Source: Clostridia bacterium | GTDB lineage: Bacteria; Bacillota; Clostridia; Oscillospirales; CAG-272 | Length of the DNA stretch: 64,000 nucleotides | Direction: 5' to 3' | Assembly (NCBI GenBank): GCA_017462035.1 | Contig: JAFTRY010000025.1 | Location: forward strand, 1 to 64,000 | Shown here: one piece after another, positions 16,194 to 25,453 of the stretch | Numbering within the stretch: the first letter of the stretch is position 1 | Layout of the letters: each line of letters starts with the position of its first letter | Position numbers and translations under genes: made by a program | The notes under the pieces: generated by a model | Told to the model about the DNA's origin: nothing | Databases searched by the model: none | Seen by the model: only the letters and a program-made list of their open reading frames with translations

Positions 16194-16844
16194 TTACTTC
16201 GTCATCTTTTCCTGTTTGACCTTATGATCGATAATATGGCGGGAAGCCAGCTCCCGATGAACGTCCTCCAGACTGATTCCCATGTGCACCATCAGAACCA
16301 TGGCATGGTAAGCAAGATCGGCAAGCTCGTATACCGTTTCCTTTTTGTCCTCCGCCTTACCGGCAATAATCACCTCGGTACATTCCTCTCCCACCTTTTT
16401 CAGGATCTTGTCCATGCCCTTTTCAAAGAGGTATGTGGTATAGGATCCCTCCGGACGCTCCTCATTTCTCGCTTTCAACAGTCCATACAGTCCCTCCAGG
16501 CTAAATTCCTCCCGCTCCTCGCTCTGCCAGAGGGGCTTCGTAAAGCAGGAATCCGAGCCCGTATGACAAGCGGGACCGTCCTTTTCCACCATCACCACGA
16601 GAGCATCGTTGTCGCAATCGGCGGTAATGCTGACGATATGCTGATAATTTCCACTGGTCTCTCCCTTCAGCCAAAGCTTCTGGCGGGAGCGGCTGAAAAA
16701 GCAAGTCAGACCCTTTTCCATGGAAATTTCCAAGCTTTCCCTGTTCATATAGGCAACCGTCAAAACCTTCTTAGAAACGGCATCTACCACCACAGCGGGC
16801 ACCAAACCCCTGTCATCAAATTTGATTTCGTCAATATTGATCAT
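16194..16844 (-). CDS. hisI: bifunctional phosphoribosyl-AMP cyclohydrolase / phosphoribosyl-ATP pyrophosphatase
   Basis: 216 residues, a HisIE fusion. The N-terminal half (about 1-110) is HisI, with TVAYMNRESL and the metal-binding region ADCDNDALVVMVEKDGPACHTGSDSCF. The C-terminal half (about 115-216) is HisE, with KILKKVGEECTEVIIAGKAEDKKETVYELADLAYH. It performs the second and third steps of histidine synthesis. It is the last gene of the his operon, 5 nt after hisF. Confidence 0.95.
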   Translation of the reverse strand: MINIDEIKFDDRGLVPAVVVDAVSKKVLTVAYMNRESLEISMEKGLTCFFSRSRQKLWLKGETSGNYQHIVSITADCDNDALVVMVEKDGPACHTGSDSCFTKPLWQSEEREEFSLEGLYGLLKARNEERPEGSYTTYLFEKGMDKILKKVGEECTEVIIAGKAEDKKETVYELADLAYHAMVLMVHMGISLEDVHRELASRHIIDHKVKQEKMTK

Positions 16845-16849
16845 CTCTA

Positions 16850-17605
16850 CTACCTCACGAGAATATGATTGTTTTTCAGTTCTTGCTTCAGATCGGGAAT
16901 CTTGATTTGTCCGAAGTGAAATACAGATGCTGCAAGTCCGGCATCAATGTCGGGAATTGCCCGGAACAAGTCGGTAAAATCCTGCATGCTTCCCGCACCG
17001 CCCGAAGCAATAACGGGGACCGATACGGCATCGCAAACAGCCCTGAGCATCTCGATGTCAAAGCCCTTTTTCACTCCGTCGGTGTCAATGGAGTTCACCA
17101 CCACCTCCCCGGCACCCAGGGAAACGCCCCTTCGAATCCAGGAAATGGCTTCCATACCCGTGTCCTCTCTGCCGCCCTTGGCAAAAACGCGGAACTCTCC
17201 GTTCACTCGCTTGATATCTGCAGAAAGCACCACACACTGATTTCCGTACTTTTGAGCCGCTTCCCGGATCAGCTCCGGGCGTTTGATCGCTCCGGAATTC
17301 ACGCTGACCTTATCGGCTCCGCATTTCAGCACACGGTCAAAATCCTCCACCGTGTTAATGCCTCCCCCTACGGTCAGGGGAATGAATATTTCACTGGCAA
17401 CCTTGCAGAGCACGTCGGTAAACAGGGCTCTTCCCTCAGCGGAGGCGGTGATATCGTAAAACACCAACTCATCTGCCATAGAGTCAGAATAATATTTTGC
17501 CAGGCTCACAGGATCGGACACGTCGGAAAGCCCCTGAAAATTGGTTCCCTTTACCACCCTGCCGTTTTTGATATCCAGGCAGGGGATAATACGCTTAGTG
17601 ATCAC
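16850..17605 (-). CDS. hisF: imidazole glycerol phosphate synthase cyclase subunit
   Basis: 251 residues, a TIM barrel with the catalytic Asp11 in IIPCLDIKNGRVVKG and the second catalytic Asp in VLSADIKRVNG. HisF uses ammonia delivered by HisH to close the imidazole ring, giving IGP and AICAR. It overlaps hisA by 4 nt and sits in the conserved H-A-F-IE order. Confidence 0.96.
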   Translation of the reverse strand: MITKRIIPCLDIKNGRVVKGTNFQGLSDVSDPVSLAKYYSDSMADELVFYDITASAEGRALFTDVLCKVASEIFIPLTVGGGINTVEDFDRVLKCGADKVSVNSGAIKRPELIREAAQKYGNQCVVLSADIKRVNGEFRVFAKGGREDTGMEAISWIRRGVSLGAGEVVVNSIDTDGVKKGFDIEMLRAVCDAVSVPVIASGGAGSMQDFTDLFRAIPDIDAGLAASVFHFGQIKIPDLKQELKNNHILVR

Positions 17606-18315
17606 TTTGCCACCTCCAGTGCCTCTTTCAGATCAATGGCTCCGGTGTAATACGCCTTGCCGATAATGGCACCGTATAGATTCATGTCCCGAAGGGCCTG
17701 TATGTCCTCCAGATCCGAAACACCGCCTGATGCCACCAGGTCGATGGAATACCGCTCCGACAAGCTCTGATAAAGCTCGCGGTTGGTTCCCCTCATAGCA
17801 CCGTCCTTGGAAATATCCGTACAGATTACTGTTTTCACCCCAAGAGTCTCCATATCGGAGAGGAAGGCATCCAGGGTAACCTGAGATTTCTCAAGCCAGC
17901 CTTTAATCGCAATGTAGCCGTCCTTCACGTCGGCACCCACAGCGATCTTTTCACCATAAGCCTCCACTGCCTTGGCAAGAAACGCGCGGTCATTCACGGC
18001 GGCGGTACCCAAAATCACACGGGACACACCGGCGGCAAAGTACTTCTCCACCGTTTCCATATCCCGAATCCCTCCACCAATCTCCACAAAGAGGGAGGTG
18101 GTTCTCGCCACCTGCTCGACCACCCCTAAGTTGGGGGTCGTTCCGTCACGGGCACCTTCCAGATCCACCATGTGGATATGGGTAGCACCCTTTTTCTCAA
18201 AGCTCTTGGCAACCGAAAGAGGGTCATTACTGTAAACGGTCATCTCCCGATAATCGCCTCGGTAAAGACGGACCGCTTTTTTATCATACAAATCAATAGC
18301 CGGAAAAATAATCAC
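17602..18315 (-). CDS. hisA: ProFAR isomerase
   Basis: 237 residues, a TIM barrel that converts ProFAR to PRFAR. The catalytic Asp8 is in FPAIDLYDKKAVRL and the second Asp in VICTDISKDGAM. I place the start at a GTG (18315) that overlaps the hisH stop codon (GTGA), with GGAGG upstream; the in-frame ATG further upstream at 18390 lies inside hisH and would add 25 unconserved residues. Confidence 0.95.
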   Translation of the reverse strand: MIIFPAIDLYDKKAVRLYRGDYREMTVYSNDPLSVAKSFEKKGATHIHMVDLEGARDGTTPNLGVVEQVARTTSLFVEIGGGIRDMETVEKYFAAGVSRVILGTAAVNDRAFLAKAVEAYGEKIAVGADVKDGYIAIKGWLEKSQVTLDAFLSDMETLGVKTVICTDISKDGAMRGTNRELYQSLSERYSIDLVASGGVSDLEDIQALRDMNLYGAIIGKAYYTGAIDLKEALEVAK

Positions 18316-18929
18316 TGGGGATCCTCCTCGCAAAAGCCACGCAAAATGTTCAGTCCCACGGCTCCGCTCTTTTCGGGGTGGAACTGGCACCCGAACACGT
18401 TATCCTTTTCCACAGCGGCGGTCAATTCTCTTCCGTACTCCGCCGTCGCAATCAAGCTATCCTCGCAATCCGTAGCATAATAGGAGTGGACAAAATATAC
18501 ACAGTCCCCTTCCCCAATATGGCAAAAGCGGCGGCTTTCCCTCGTCAGATGCAGGGCGTTCCACCCGATATGGGGTATTTTCAGCTCTGCGGGAATCTTC
18601 CCTTCCATAGGAATCACACTGCCGCGAAGCAATCCGAGCCCCTCGTGCTCACCGTATTCGTAGCTCTTCTCAAATAAAAGCTGCATACCAAGGCAAATCC
18701 CCATAACGGGTTTCCCCTTCGCCGCCTCTGTTCGTATCACGCGATCCAGACCGCTGTCCCTCAGCTTTTTCATGGCATCGCCAAAGGCACCCACGCCGGG
18801 CAGAATCAAACGGTCCGCCCGCTCCATGACCGACGGGTCGGAGGTAACCACCGAATCCGCTCCGATCATGTAAAGGGAGGAACGCAGAGAAAAGAGATTG
18901 CCTACTCCGTAATCAATAACCGCGATCAT
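18312..18929 (-). CDS. hisH: imidazole glycerol phosphate synthase glutaminase subunit
   Basis: 205 residues, a class I glutamine amidotransferase. The nucleophile Cys is in MGICLGMQLLFE and the His-x-Glu pair in GCQFHPEKSG. It supplies ammonia to HisF. It overlaps hisB at one end (ATGA) and hisA at the other (GTGA), so translation is coupled. Confidence 0.96.
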   Translation of the reverse strand: MIAVIDYGVGNLFSLRSSLYMIGADSVVTSDPSVMERADRLILPGVGAFGDAMKKLRDSGLDRVIRTEAAKGKPVMGICLGMQLLFEKSYEYGEHEGLGLLRGSVIPMEGKIPAELKIPHIGWNALHLTRESRRFCHIGEGDCVYFVHSYYATDCEDSLIATAEYGRELTAAVEKDNVFGCQFHPEKSGAVGLNILRGFCEEDPQ

Positions 18930-19516
18930 CCCAGCATCCCCTTCGTAGACGGAACGTCCTCCGCGAACGCCGGATCAATGGCAACCGCCTGTCTGAGACT
19001 TCGGGCAACCGATTTAAACGCACCTTCGATGATATGGTGAGAGTTACTTCCCGCCAGCTTCCGTATATGGAGAGTAATCCCTGCCTCTCTGGCAAAGGCA
19101 ATCCAAAATTCAGCGCAGAGCTCGGTATCAAAGCTGCCCACCTTCGACGTGGGAATTTCCAAGGAGCCGTAATACCCGCCCCGCCCCGAAATATCCACAG
19201 CGGACAGGACTAATGTCTCGTCCATGGGAAGAACGGTATCTCCATAGCGACGGATCCCCTTTTTTTCTCCCAATGCCTCGGTAAAGGCTCTGCCCAGGCA
19301 GATCCCGATATCCTCTACGGTGTGGTGATCATCCACCTGGGTATCTCCCGTACAGGAAAGAGCAAGGTCGAATCGTCCGTGCTTCGCGAACAGCGTCAGC
19401 ATATGATCTAAGAATCCGCATCCGCTCTGGATCTTTCCCTTACCCGTACCGTTCAGCTCCAGGGTAAGAGCAATGTCGGTCTCCGCCGTTTTTCGTTTGA
19501 TTTCCGCATGTCTCAT
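18926..19516 (-). CDS. hisB: imidazoleglycerol-phosphate dehydratase
   Basis: 196 residues, the monofunctional dehydratase with its duplicated metal-binding motifs (GFLDHMLTLFAKHG, DDHHTVEDIGI and the later SNSHHIIEGAFKS). The N-terminal histidinol-phosphatase domain found in enterobacterial HisB is absent, and no separate phosphatase gene is in the operon. The start overlaps the hisC stop. Confidence 0.95.
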   Translation of the reverse strand: MRHAEIKRKTAETDIALTLELNGTGKGKIQSGCGFLDHMLTLFAKHGRFDLALSCTGDTQVDDHHTVEDIGICLGRAFTEALGEKKGIRRYGDTVLPMDETLVLSAVDISGRGGYYGSLEIPTSKVGSFDTELCAEFWIAFAREAGITLHIRKLAGSNSHHIIEGAFKSVARSLRQAVAIDPAFAEDVPSTKGMLG

Positions 19517-20580
19517 AGGGATCTCTCCTTTAAGATTTCTTCAATATTTCGTATCAAGACCTCCATCTGCTCCCTCGTCCCCACGGTGATCCGATTGTAT
19601 TCCCGGATCCTGTCCTTATCGAAGTGACGAACCAGAACCCCCCTCTCCTTGAGAGAAAGGTAAAGCTCCTTCCCGCCGATGCGGGGGCAGGCGGCAAACA
19701 CAAAATTGGCGCGAGAGGACAGAACCGAAAAGCCAAGCTCTTGCAGCCGCTTGGTAGTCCACTCTCGATTTTCCACAATGGTTCGGCAATTGGACATGTA
19801 GTATTCGTCCTCCTCCAGTGCTGCCACCCCTGCCATTTCGGTCATTCGATTCACATTATAGGGATTGGTGGAATACCGGAGGGTATTCAGATCGGCGATC
19901 AACGCCTTGTTTCCTATGCCAAAACCAAGGCGGGCACCTGCCATAGAACGGGATTTGGAAAAGGTTCCCGTCACCAGCAGATTCTTATATTTTTTAGTCA
20001 ACGGGATGGCACTCTCGGCACCGAAATCCACATATGCTTCGTCCACGATCACCACATTTTCCGGATTGCTCGCAACGATCCTCTCAATCTCAACAAGGCT
20101 GAGAGAAAGTCCCGTGGGTGCGTTAGGATTGGCAATTACCACCGTTTCACGGACTCCCGTATAATCCTCCGGTGCAATAGAGAAATCCTCCCGCAGAGGA
20201 ACCTCGGTATAGGGAATGCCGTGTAGATTGGCGAACACGGGATAAAAACCGTAGGTAATATCGGGAAAGCGCAGGGGACGGCTTTCGTCAGCAAATGCCA
20301 TAAAGGCAAAGTTCAGTACCTCATCCGAGCCGTTCGTAACTACGACCTCCTCGGGACTCACGGAAAATCTCCGTGCCAACCTCTCTCGCAACGTCCGATT
20401 TTCAGGGTCAGAGTAAAGCTGAAGCCGTCCGCTCTCGGCAGCCACCGCCCGTTCTACCGCGGGAGAGGGGGGAAAGGGGGATTCATTGGTATTCAGTTTT
20501 ATGTATTTCATATCCTTCGGCTGCTCCCCCGGCGTATAGGGAATCAGCCCGGCGTAGCGCGCCGAAAAAAACTCGCTCAT
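19513..20580 (-). CDS. hisC: histidinol-phosphate aminotransferase
   Basis: 355 residues, a fold-type I PLP enzyme. The N-terminal KLNTNESPFPPSP, the ANPNAPTG segment, VDEAYVDF and the PLP-lysine segment GTFSKSRSMAGARLGF are all present. It transaminates imidazole acetol phosphate. A 96-nt gap separates it from hisD, the only sizeable gap in the operon; the gap holds a GTCCGC/GCGGAC hairpin and no gene. Confidence 0.95.
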   Translation of the reverse strand: MSEFFSARYAGLIPYTPGEQPKDMKYIKLNTNESPFPPSPAVERAVAAESGRLQLYSDPENRTLRERLARRFSVSPEEVVVTNGSDEVLNFAFMAFADESRPLRFPDITYGFYPVFANLHGIPYTEVPLREDFSIAPEDYTGVRETVVIANPNAPTGLSLSLVEIERIVASNPENVVIVDEAYVDFGAESAIPLTKKYKNLLVTGTFSKSRSMAGARLGFGIGNKALIADLNTLRYSTNPYNVNRMTEMAGVAALEEDEYYMSNCRTIVENREWTTKRLQELGFSVLSSRANFVFAACPRIGGKELYLSLKERGVLVRHFDKDRIREYNRITVGTREQMEVLIRNIEEILKERSL

Positions 20581-20676
20581 TTTGACTCCGCGGTGCCTCG
20601 AAAGATCAGAAGCCTCCGCATCCTTTCCATATATTCTTTCCGTCCGCTTTTCGTTTTGGCTGCGGACGTTGTCCGT

Positions 20677-21954
20677 TTATTTCTCAAACCGTACCGTAGC
20701 GCTCTTGGCATGGGCATCCAATCCCTCTTGCTTCGCAAAGTAGGACACCTTCTGAGCAACAGCGGACAATGCCTCGGGAGTAAAGTACGTAAACTGGGAT
20801 TTTTTGACGAAATCATCCACCGACAGGGGAGAGGAAAACCGTGCCGTTCCGCTGGTAGGCAGAGTGTGATTGGGACCCGCAAAATAGTCGCCCAGTGCCT
20901 CCGGGCAGTACTTGCCCATGAAGATGGAACCCGCATGGCGGATCTGATCCAGGTAATCAAAGGGGTTATCCACACAAAGCTCCAAATGCTCGGGAGCGAT
21001 CTCATTGGCAATATCGATAGCAAGCATCAGGTTGTCCTTTGCCACGATGATCTTTCCGTTGTTATCGATGGACGCACGGGCAATCTCAGAACGGGAGAGG
21101 AGCGGAATTTGACGCTCCAGCTCATCTCTCACCGCCTCTGCCAACTCCACAGTATCAGTGACCAGCACGGCGCTTGCCATTTTGTCATGCTCTGCCTGGG
21201 AAAGCAGGTCCGCCGCAACGAAAACAGGATTACAGGTAGCGTCCGCTACCACTAAAATCTCGCTGGGTCCCGCGATCATATCAATGGAGACCTTGCCAAA
21301 TACTTGCTTCTTGGCTTCCGCCACGAAGGCGTTACCGGGTCCCACGATCTTGTCTACCTTGGGAATACTTTCGGTGCCGTATGCCAACGCCGCTACCGCC
21401 TGGGCACCTCCCACCTTAAAGATCCGATCCACGCCGGCGATCTTCGCCGCCGCCAGGATTACGGGATTCACCTTACCGTCCTTCCCGGGAGGAGTCACAA
21501 TCACGATCTCCCGACAGCCCGCGATCTTAGCGGGAATGCTATCCATCAGAACCGTAGAAGGGTAAGCCGCTGTTCCGCCCGGAACGTAAAGCCCCACCTT
21601 TTCAATAGGCATGACCTTCTGTCCCATCACCACGCCCTGCTTATCGTTCATGACAAAGCTGTTTCTCACCTGTTTTTCGTGGAAGCTTCGGATATTTGCC
21701 GCCGCCTCCCGAAGAATATCCAGAAATTCCGGCTCCACGCGCGCAAACGCCTCGTCGATCTCCGCTTCGGTCACCTCCAGGGAGGACAGCTCCGCCTTAT
21801 CGAACCGTCTGGCGTACTCATAGAGTGCCTCGTCTCCATTCTTTACCACATTGGCGATGATCTCCGCCACCACGCTCTCCACGTCGGGAGCAATATTATC
21901 CCGGGCGAAGATCTCGTCCTTTGAAACCTCGCCGTACTGATAAATCTTAATCAT
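20677..21954 (-). CDS. hisD: histidinol dehydrogenase
   Basis: 425 residues, the zinc- and NAD-dependent enzyme of the last two steps. Recognisable segments are VPGGTAAYPSTVLM, DMIAGPSEILVVAD, DLLSQAEHDKMASAVLVT and PNHTLPTSGTARFSSPLSVDDF, which carries conserved catalytic and metal ligands. Length is normal. It overlaps hisG by 4 nt. Confidence 0.96.
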   Translation of the reverse strand: MIKIYQYGEVSKDEIFARDNIAPDVESVVAEIIANVVKNGDEALYEYARRFDKAELSSLEVTEAEIDEAFARVEPEFLDILREAAANIRSFHEKQVRNSFVMNDKQGVVMGQKVMPIEKVGLYVPGGTAAYPSTVLMDSIPAKIAGCREIVIVTPPGKDGKVNPVILAAAKIAGVDRIFKVGGAQAVAALAYGTESIPKVDKIVGPGNAFVAEAKKQVFGKVSIDMIAGPSEILVVADATCNPVFVAADLLSQAEHDKMASAVLVTDTVELAEAVRDELERQIPLLSRSEIARASIDNNGKIIVAKDNLMLAIDIANEIAPEHLELCVDNPFDYLDQIRHAGSIFMGKYCPEALGDYFAGPNHTLPTSGTARFSSPLSVDDFVKKSQFTYFTPEALSAVAQKVSYFAKQEGLDAHAKSATVRFEK

Positions 21955-22577
21955 TTTCCTTCTACCTGTTTCCCAAGAGACCGCACGATCTCCTCAATTT
22001 GGGATCCCTTAAACTTAAACTCAGACTTATTGGCGATCAGTCGGGCGCTGATCGGCACGATGGTCTCAAAGACCGACAGATTATTCTCCTTTAGTGTGGT
22101 ACCCGTTTCCACAATATCCACGATCACGTCGGAAAGACCCAGGATCGGTGCCAGCTCGATGGATCCGTTGAGCTTAATTATATCGATCTCCCGACCAATA
22201 CCCGCATAGTAATCGGCGGCAATATTCGTAAATTTCGTTGCCACCCTCAGAGTTCTCTCCCCATCGTCGTGAAAGTCGGCAGGAGCGGCGACCGCCATCC
22301 GGCAGATGCCCAGTCTCAGATCCAACAGCTCATACACGTTGGGCTTATACTCCAGAAGAATATCCTTCCCTGCAATTCCGATATCAGCGGCACCCCGTTC
22401 CACGTAAATGGCAACGTCCGAAGGCTTGACCCAAAAGTAGCGAACCTGCTTTTCCACGTTCTCGAAAATCAGCTTTCGATTGTTTTCCTTGATGGAGGGA
22501 CATTCGTAACCTGCCGCCTCAAACATGGCGTATACCTTTTCCCCAAGTCTTCCCTTGGGCAGTGCGATATTCAGCAT
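21951..22577 (-). CDS. hisG: ATP phosphoribosyltransferase, short form
   Basis: 208 residues, the short HisG lacking the C-terminal regulatory domain, so it needs HisZ for activity and histidine feedback. Family features are ALPKGRLGEKV, GIAGKDILLEY, the PRPP-binding-type VDIVETGTTLKENNL. It catalyses the committed step of the pathway. It overlaps hisZ by 7 nt, matching stoichiometric expression. Confidence 0.95.
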   Translation of the reverse strand: MLNIALPKGRLGEKVYAMFEAAGYECPSIKENNRKLIFENVEKQVRYFWVKPSDVAIYVERGAADIGIAGKDILLEYKPNVYELLDLRLGICRMAVAAPADFHDDGERTLRVATKFTNIAADYYAGIGREIDIIKLNGSIELAPILGLSDVIVDIVETGTTLKENNLSVFETIVPISARLIANKSEFKFKGSQIEEIVRSLGKQVEGK

Positions 22578-23674
22578 TCCTCTCCCTCCTTCACCAGTGA
22601 GATGATCTCTTTGGCGCGAAGCTTCTCGGGAATCCGCTTCTGAGCACTCACCGTCTTACCCCCGGCGGTCAGCTCCTCTACTTTTTTCGCCACGACGGCA
22701 GGATCGGCATCTCCGGGATAGAGCAACAGCATGTCTACGTCGTATCCCGTCTTTTCGGCGGGAAGCTGCTCCAACAGATCGAGGTAAAGGGCAAAGCCAA
22801 CGGCACCTGAGCGACGCTCCAGCTTTCTCATCAGCTTATCGTACTGACCTCCTGCCAGGACACCCTCACAGATTCCACTGATAAAGCCCTTGAACACAAT
22901 ACCGTTATAATAGCTCATATCGTTGATTACCGAAAAATCAAAGACGATCCGGTCTCCAAAGGGAGAACAGTCCAGCATCCGGGACAGCCGCTCCAGCTCC
23001 CCAAAGGCTTCTTCCGCCCCGTCACAGATCTGACGAAGCTCCTCCAGCACCTTCTGTCTTTGTCCGTATATGGAAATGAATGCTGTGAGCCGATGGCATC
23101 CCTCGCCGGACACACCCCACTCCTCGCACAAGCGGCTGAGATCGTGGGCGTTCTTCTCCGCGATAAATCGAATGGCTTCCTTCTGAAAGGCTACGTCCCC
23201 GCAAATACGGTCCAGTACGCCGGACAGGATTCCCAAATGGGAGATCTCCAGGATAAAATCCTCCGAGATCCAAGCCAGGCTTTCTGCCGCCAATGTTGCC
23301 GTCTCGTATATATCGTAAAGATCAATGTCTCCGATACACTCAAGACCCGTCTGCCGAATCTCCTTGAATTGTCCCGTACTCTCCGAAACACGGTAAACGT
23401 TTTCATCATAGTACACCTTCTGCTTACAGCCGACGGCATCTTCTCCGTGCTTGATAATGGAAAGGGTCACGTCGGGCTTCAATGCCAAAAGCTTCCCGTT
23501 GGTATCGTTAAAGGTAATAATGCGGTCACTGACGAGAAAATCCTTGTTCCTCATATAGAACTCGAATTCCTCGAATTTGCTCATTTTGAAAGGGAGATAT
23601 CCCCGCTTCCGATAAAGCGAGCGAAGAGCGAATACCGCCTTCTCCTCCCGCTTTAAGATTCTTTCGTCAACCAT
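22571..23674 (-). CDS. hisZ: ATP phosphoribosyltransferase regulatory subunit
   Basis: 367 residues, a histidyl-tRNA-synthetase-like protein without an anticodon-binding domain of a true synthetase. Class II features include LALKPDVTLSIIKH, YDENVYRVSE and GVLAGGQYDKLMRKLERRSGAVGFALYL. Pairing with short HisG supports HisZ over HisS. The C-terminal ~75 residues carry a small extra domain with VDMLLLYPGDADPAVVAKKVEEL. The start overlaps the yerC-like stop by 8 nt. Confidence 0.93.
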   Translation of the reverse strand: MVDERILKREEKAVFALRSLYRKRGYLPFKMSKFEEFEFYMRNKDFLVSDRIITFNDTNGKLLALKPDVTLSIIKHGEDAVGCKQKVYYDENVYRVSESTGQFKEIRQTGLECIGDIDLYDIYETATLAAESLAWISEDFILEISHLGILSGVLDRICGDVAFQKEAIRFIAEKNAHDLSRLCEEWGVSGEGCHRLTAFISIYGQRQKVLEELRQICDGAEEAFGELERLSRMLDCSPFGDRIVFDFSVINDMSYYNGIVFKGFISGICEGVLAGGQYDKLMRKLERRSGAVGFALYLDLLEQLPAEKTGYDVDMLLLYPGDADPAVVAKKVEELTAGGKTVSAQKRIPEKLRAKEIISLVKEGEEC

Positions 23675-23966
23675 GTTTCGTTTCCTCGTTCAATCGCTCA
23701 ATAACGGTCTTATAGCCGCCGGCACCGTATTCCAAACACTTGCTCACCCGGCTGATCGTCGCCGCGCTGGCTCCCGTCTCTTTCGTAATGGCGGTATAGC
23801 TGGTTCCATCCTTCAGCATTTTGGCAACTGCCAATCGCTGAGAGATATCCAGAACCTCCTTGATCGTACAAATATCCTCTAAAAAAGCATAGCATTCTTC
23901 TTTTGTTTTCAGCGTCAGAAAAGCCTCGCACAGCTCATCCGTGCTCTTGTTGTGCCAGTGGTTCAT
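23667..23966 (-). CDS. yerC: YerC/YecD family TrpR-related regulator
   Basis: 99 residues with a TrpR-like helix-turn-helix: EVLDISQRLAVAKMLKDGTSYTAITKETGASAATISRVSKCLEYG. I chose the ATG at 23966 because AAAGGGG precedes it; a longer frame from 23987 adds seven residues. Members are predicted from comparative genomics to repress histidine genes (sometimes called HisR). As first gene of the his operon it probably autoregulates all ten genes with histidine or a derivative as corepressor; that ligand is an inference. Confidence 0.88.
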   Translation of the reverse strand: MNHWHNKSTDELCEAFLTLKTKEECYAFLEDICTIKEVLDISQRLAVAKMLKDGTSYTAITKETGASAATISRVSKCLEYGAGGYKTVIERLNEETKHG

Positions 23967-24016
23967 TCCGTTCCCCTTTCCGATCACTTTCGCCCAGTGA
24001 TGCGATGATGTGATAA

Positions 24017-24045
24017 ATTATACCGCATTCGTTTTCATTTGTCAA
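24017..24045 (-). promoter_or_regulatory. promoter of the histidine operon
   Basis: Minus-strand TTGACA (24045-24040), 17-nt spacer, TATAAT (24022-24017). Between it and the first start codon the sequence ATCACATCATCGCATCACT (24013-23995) is a candidate operator for the TrpR-like protein, though not a perfect palindrome. No leader peptide rich in His codons and no T-box was found. Confidence 0.8.
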
Positions 24046-24188
24046 GGGCTATTGAAAAACTTTTTTGACAAAATGTACGATAATTCCTTGGCTTTTTTGT
24101 GGAAAACAATTAAAAGCCAAAACGAGGCAAGGGCGAAGAGTCTTCAAAAATGTTTTTGAAAAAATCACAAATATTGCCGAATTTGTAT

Positions 24189-24217
24189 TTGACAAGCGTT
24201 TGGGTTTGTGCTATAAT
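24189..24217 (+). promoter_or_regulatory. promoter of the 24291 cluster
   Basis: TTGACA (24189-24194), 17-nt spacer, TATAAT (24212-24217), about 75 nt before the first gene of the cluster. Confidence 0.8.
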
Positions 24218-24290
24218 AAAATTAGGTATATCATGATGGGGAAGTGGCGCTTTCATAGATTCGCCTACATCTCCAAGAAGGAGTCTTGCC

Positions 24291-24677
24291 ATGGCAAATG
24301 AAGAATTTCGGGAGTTGGTTCGGCAGTTCGTTTTGCCCGTGATCCTGGATCACCGTATGGCGGGACATCGCCTTGCCGCCACCCTGCATCATCGCTACGG
24401 AGTTTCGTCCATGGTGTGCGGCCCCCGCAAAAACCTCTTGGACCTTGTTGATCCCAACACGGCTTTTCTTCTTCTTTTTCGGGAGCGAAGTGCTTCCCTT
24501 GCCATGGAACAGCTGTTGGATTTTGCTCGGGAATACGGGGAGCTGATCCTTTTGCTGATTCCCATGAACCGGGAGCAACGCCTTTTCCTGGATGCCCATC
24601 GGGACCTATTGGAAAGCCATTATATTATATCTGATCCCGAGGCGGTGTTTTCCCAGGCGCCTTTGGCAAATTTCTGA
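24291..24677 (+). CDS. small protein resembling a pre-ATP-grasp domain
   Basis: 128 residues, cytoplasmic, with an AAGGAG RBS. The opening FVLPVILDHRMAGHRLAATLHHRYGVSSMV resembles, from memory, the N-terminal pre-ATP-grasp domain of D-aspartate ligase and related carboxylate-amine ligases. The ATP-grasp domains that should follow are absent: the frame stops after about one domain and the next gene begins 11 nt later. It could be a remnant or a stand-alone regulatory or partner subunit. The neighbours, an aspartate-racemase-type enzyme and a MurE-type ligase, fit a D-Asp/peptidoglycan context. Similarity was judged by eye only. Confidence 0.5.
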   Translation: MANEEFRELVRQFVLPVILDHRMAGHRLAATLHHRYGVSSMVCGPRKNLLDLVDPNTAFLLLFRERSASLAMEQLLDFAREYGELILLLIPMNREQRLFLDAHRDLLESHYIISDPEAVFSQAPLANF

Positions 24678-24688
24678 AGAAAGGTGCG

Positions 24689-25453
24689 ATGGAACCAATG
24701 CATACAAAAACCTTAGGGGTCTTGGGCGGATTGGGTCCCATGTCCGGTGTGTCCTTCTGCGAAATGCTCATCCGTCACACACAGGCAGCTCGAGATCAAG
24801 AACATCTGAATTTTCTTCTCTCCTCTTTTGCCCAGACACCTGACCGAACCGATTTCATTTTGGGACGCTCCTCAGAAAATCCCGTCCACGCTATGGTGGA
24901 ACAGGTGCGCAAGCTGATTGCCGTGGGAGCGGATGCCATTGCCATTCCCTGCAATACCGCCCACTATTTTTACGACACCATTTCCGGTGCCTCATCGGTT
25001 CCGGTGATCAATATTATTGACGAAACCGTTTCCTTCTGCAAACAGGAAAACGTCGAAACAGTAGGCGTGCTCGCCACTGAAGGAACGGTAGCATCGGGTG
25101 CCTACGAATCGGTCTGCCGTCGGGAAGGACTGAAGTATCTCACCTGTACCGCAGAGGAGCAAACGGTCATTTCCCATATGATCTACGGACAGATCAAGCG
25201 AGGACAAGTCCCTCGGCGAGAGGAGCTTGAATCCGTGGTAAGCGCCCTGTGGAAACGAGGCTGTCAAAGGATCATTCTCGGGTGCACCGAGCTTTCCCTC
25301 CTAAAACAACAATTTGACCTGGGAGACGAATGGATCGACTCCCTGGAGGTCCTTGCCTGTGCCGCCATACGAATGTGCGGCAAGGAACCGGTGGGATTTT
25401 CCCCCGCGCTTTTGAAATTCCAACCCACGAAAGGAAAAAACCTATGTTGCTGA
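24689..25453 (+). CDS. aspartate racemase-type Asp/Glu racemase
   Basis: 254 residues. Both catalytic cysteines of PLP-independent racemases are present, in IPCNTAHYFYD and LGCTELSLL. The N-terminal LGVLGGLGPMSG and the TPDRTDFILG segment are typical of the aspartate racemase subfamily, less so of MurI. It would interconvert L- and D-aspartate in the cytoplasm. It lies 11 nt after the pre-ATP-grasp-like gene and overlaps the MurE-type gene by 10 nt, so all three are co-translated. D-glutamate supply is the alternative role. Confidence 0.82.
   Translation: MEPMHTKTLGVLGGLGPMSGVSFCEMLIRHTQAARDQEHLNFLLSSFAQTPDRTDFILGRSSENPVHAMVEQVRKLIAVGADAIAIPCNTAHYFYDTISGASSVPVINIIDETVSFCKQENVETVGVLATEGTVASGAYESVCRREGLKYLTCTAEEQTVISHMIYGQIKRGQVPRREELESVVSALWKRGCQRIILGCTELSLLKQQFDLGDEWIDSLEVLACAAIRMCGKEPVGFSPALLKFQPTKGKNLCC

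Noticed and set aside
23967-24016. Histidine leader peptide or His T-box before the his operon
   Set aside because: The leader is under 60 nt with no His-codon run, T-box sequence or terminator.
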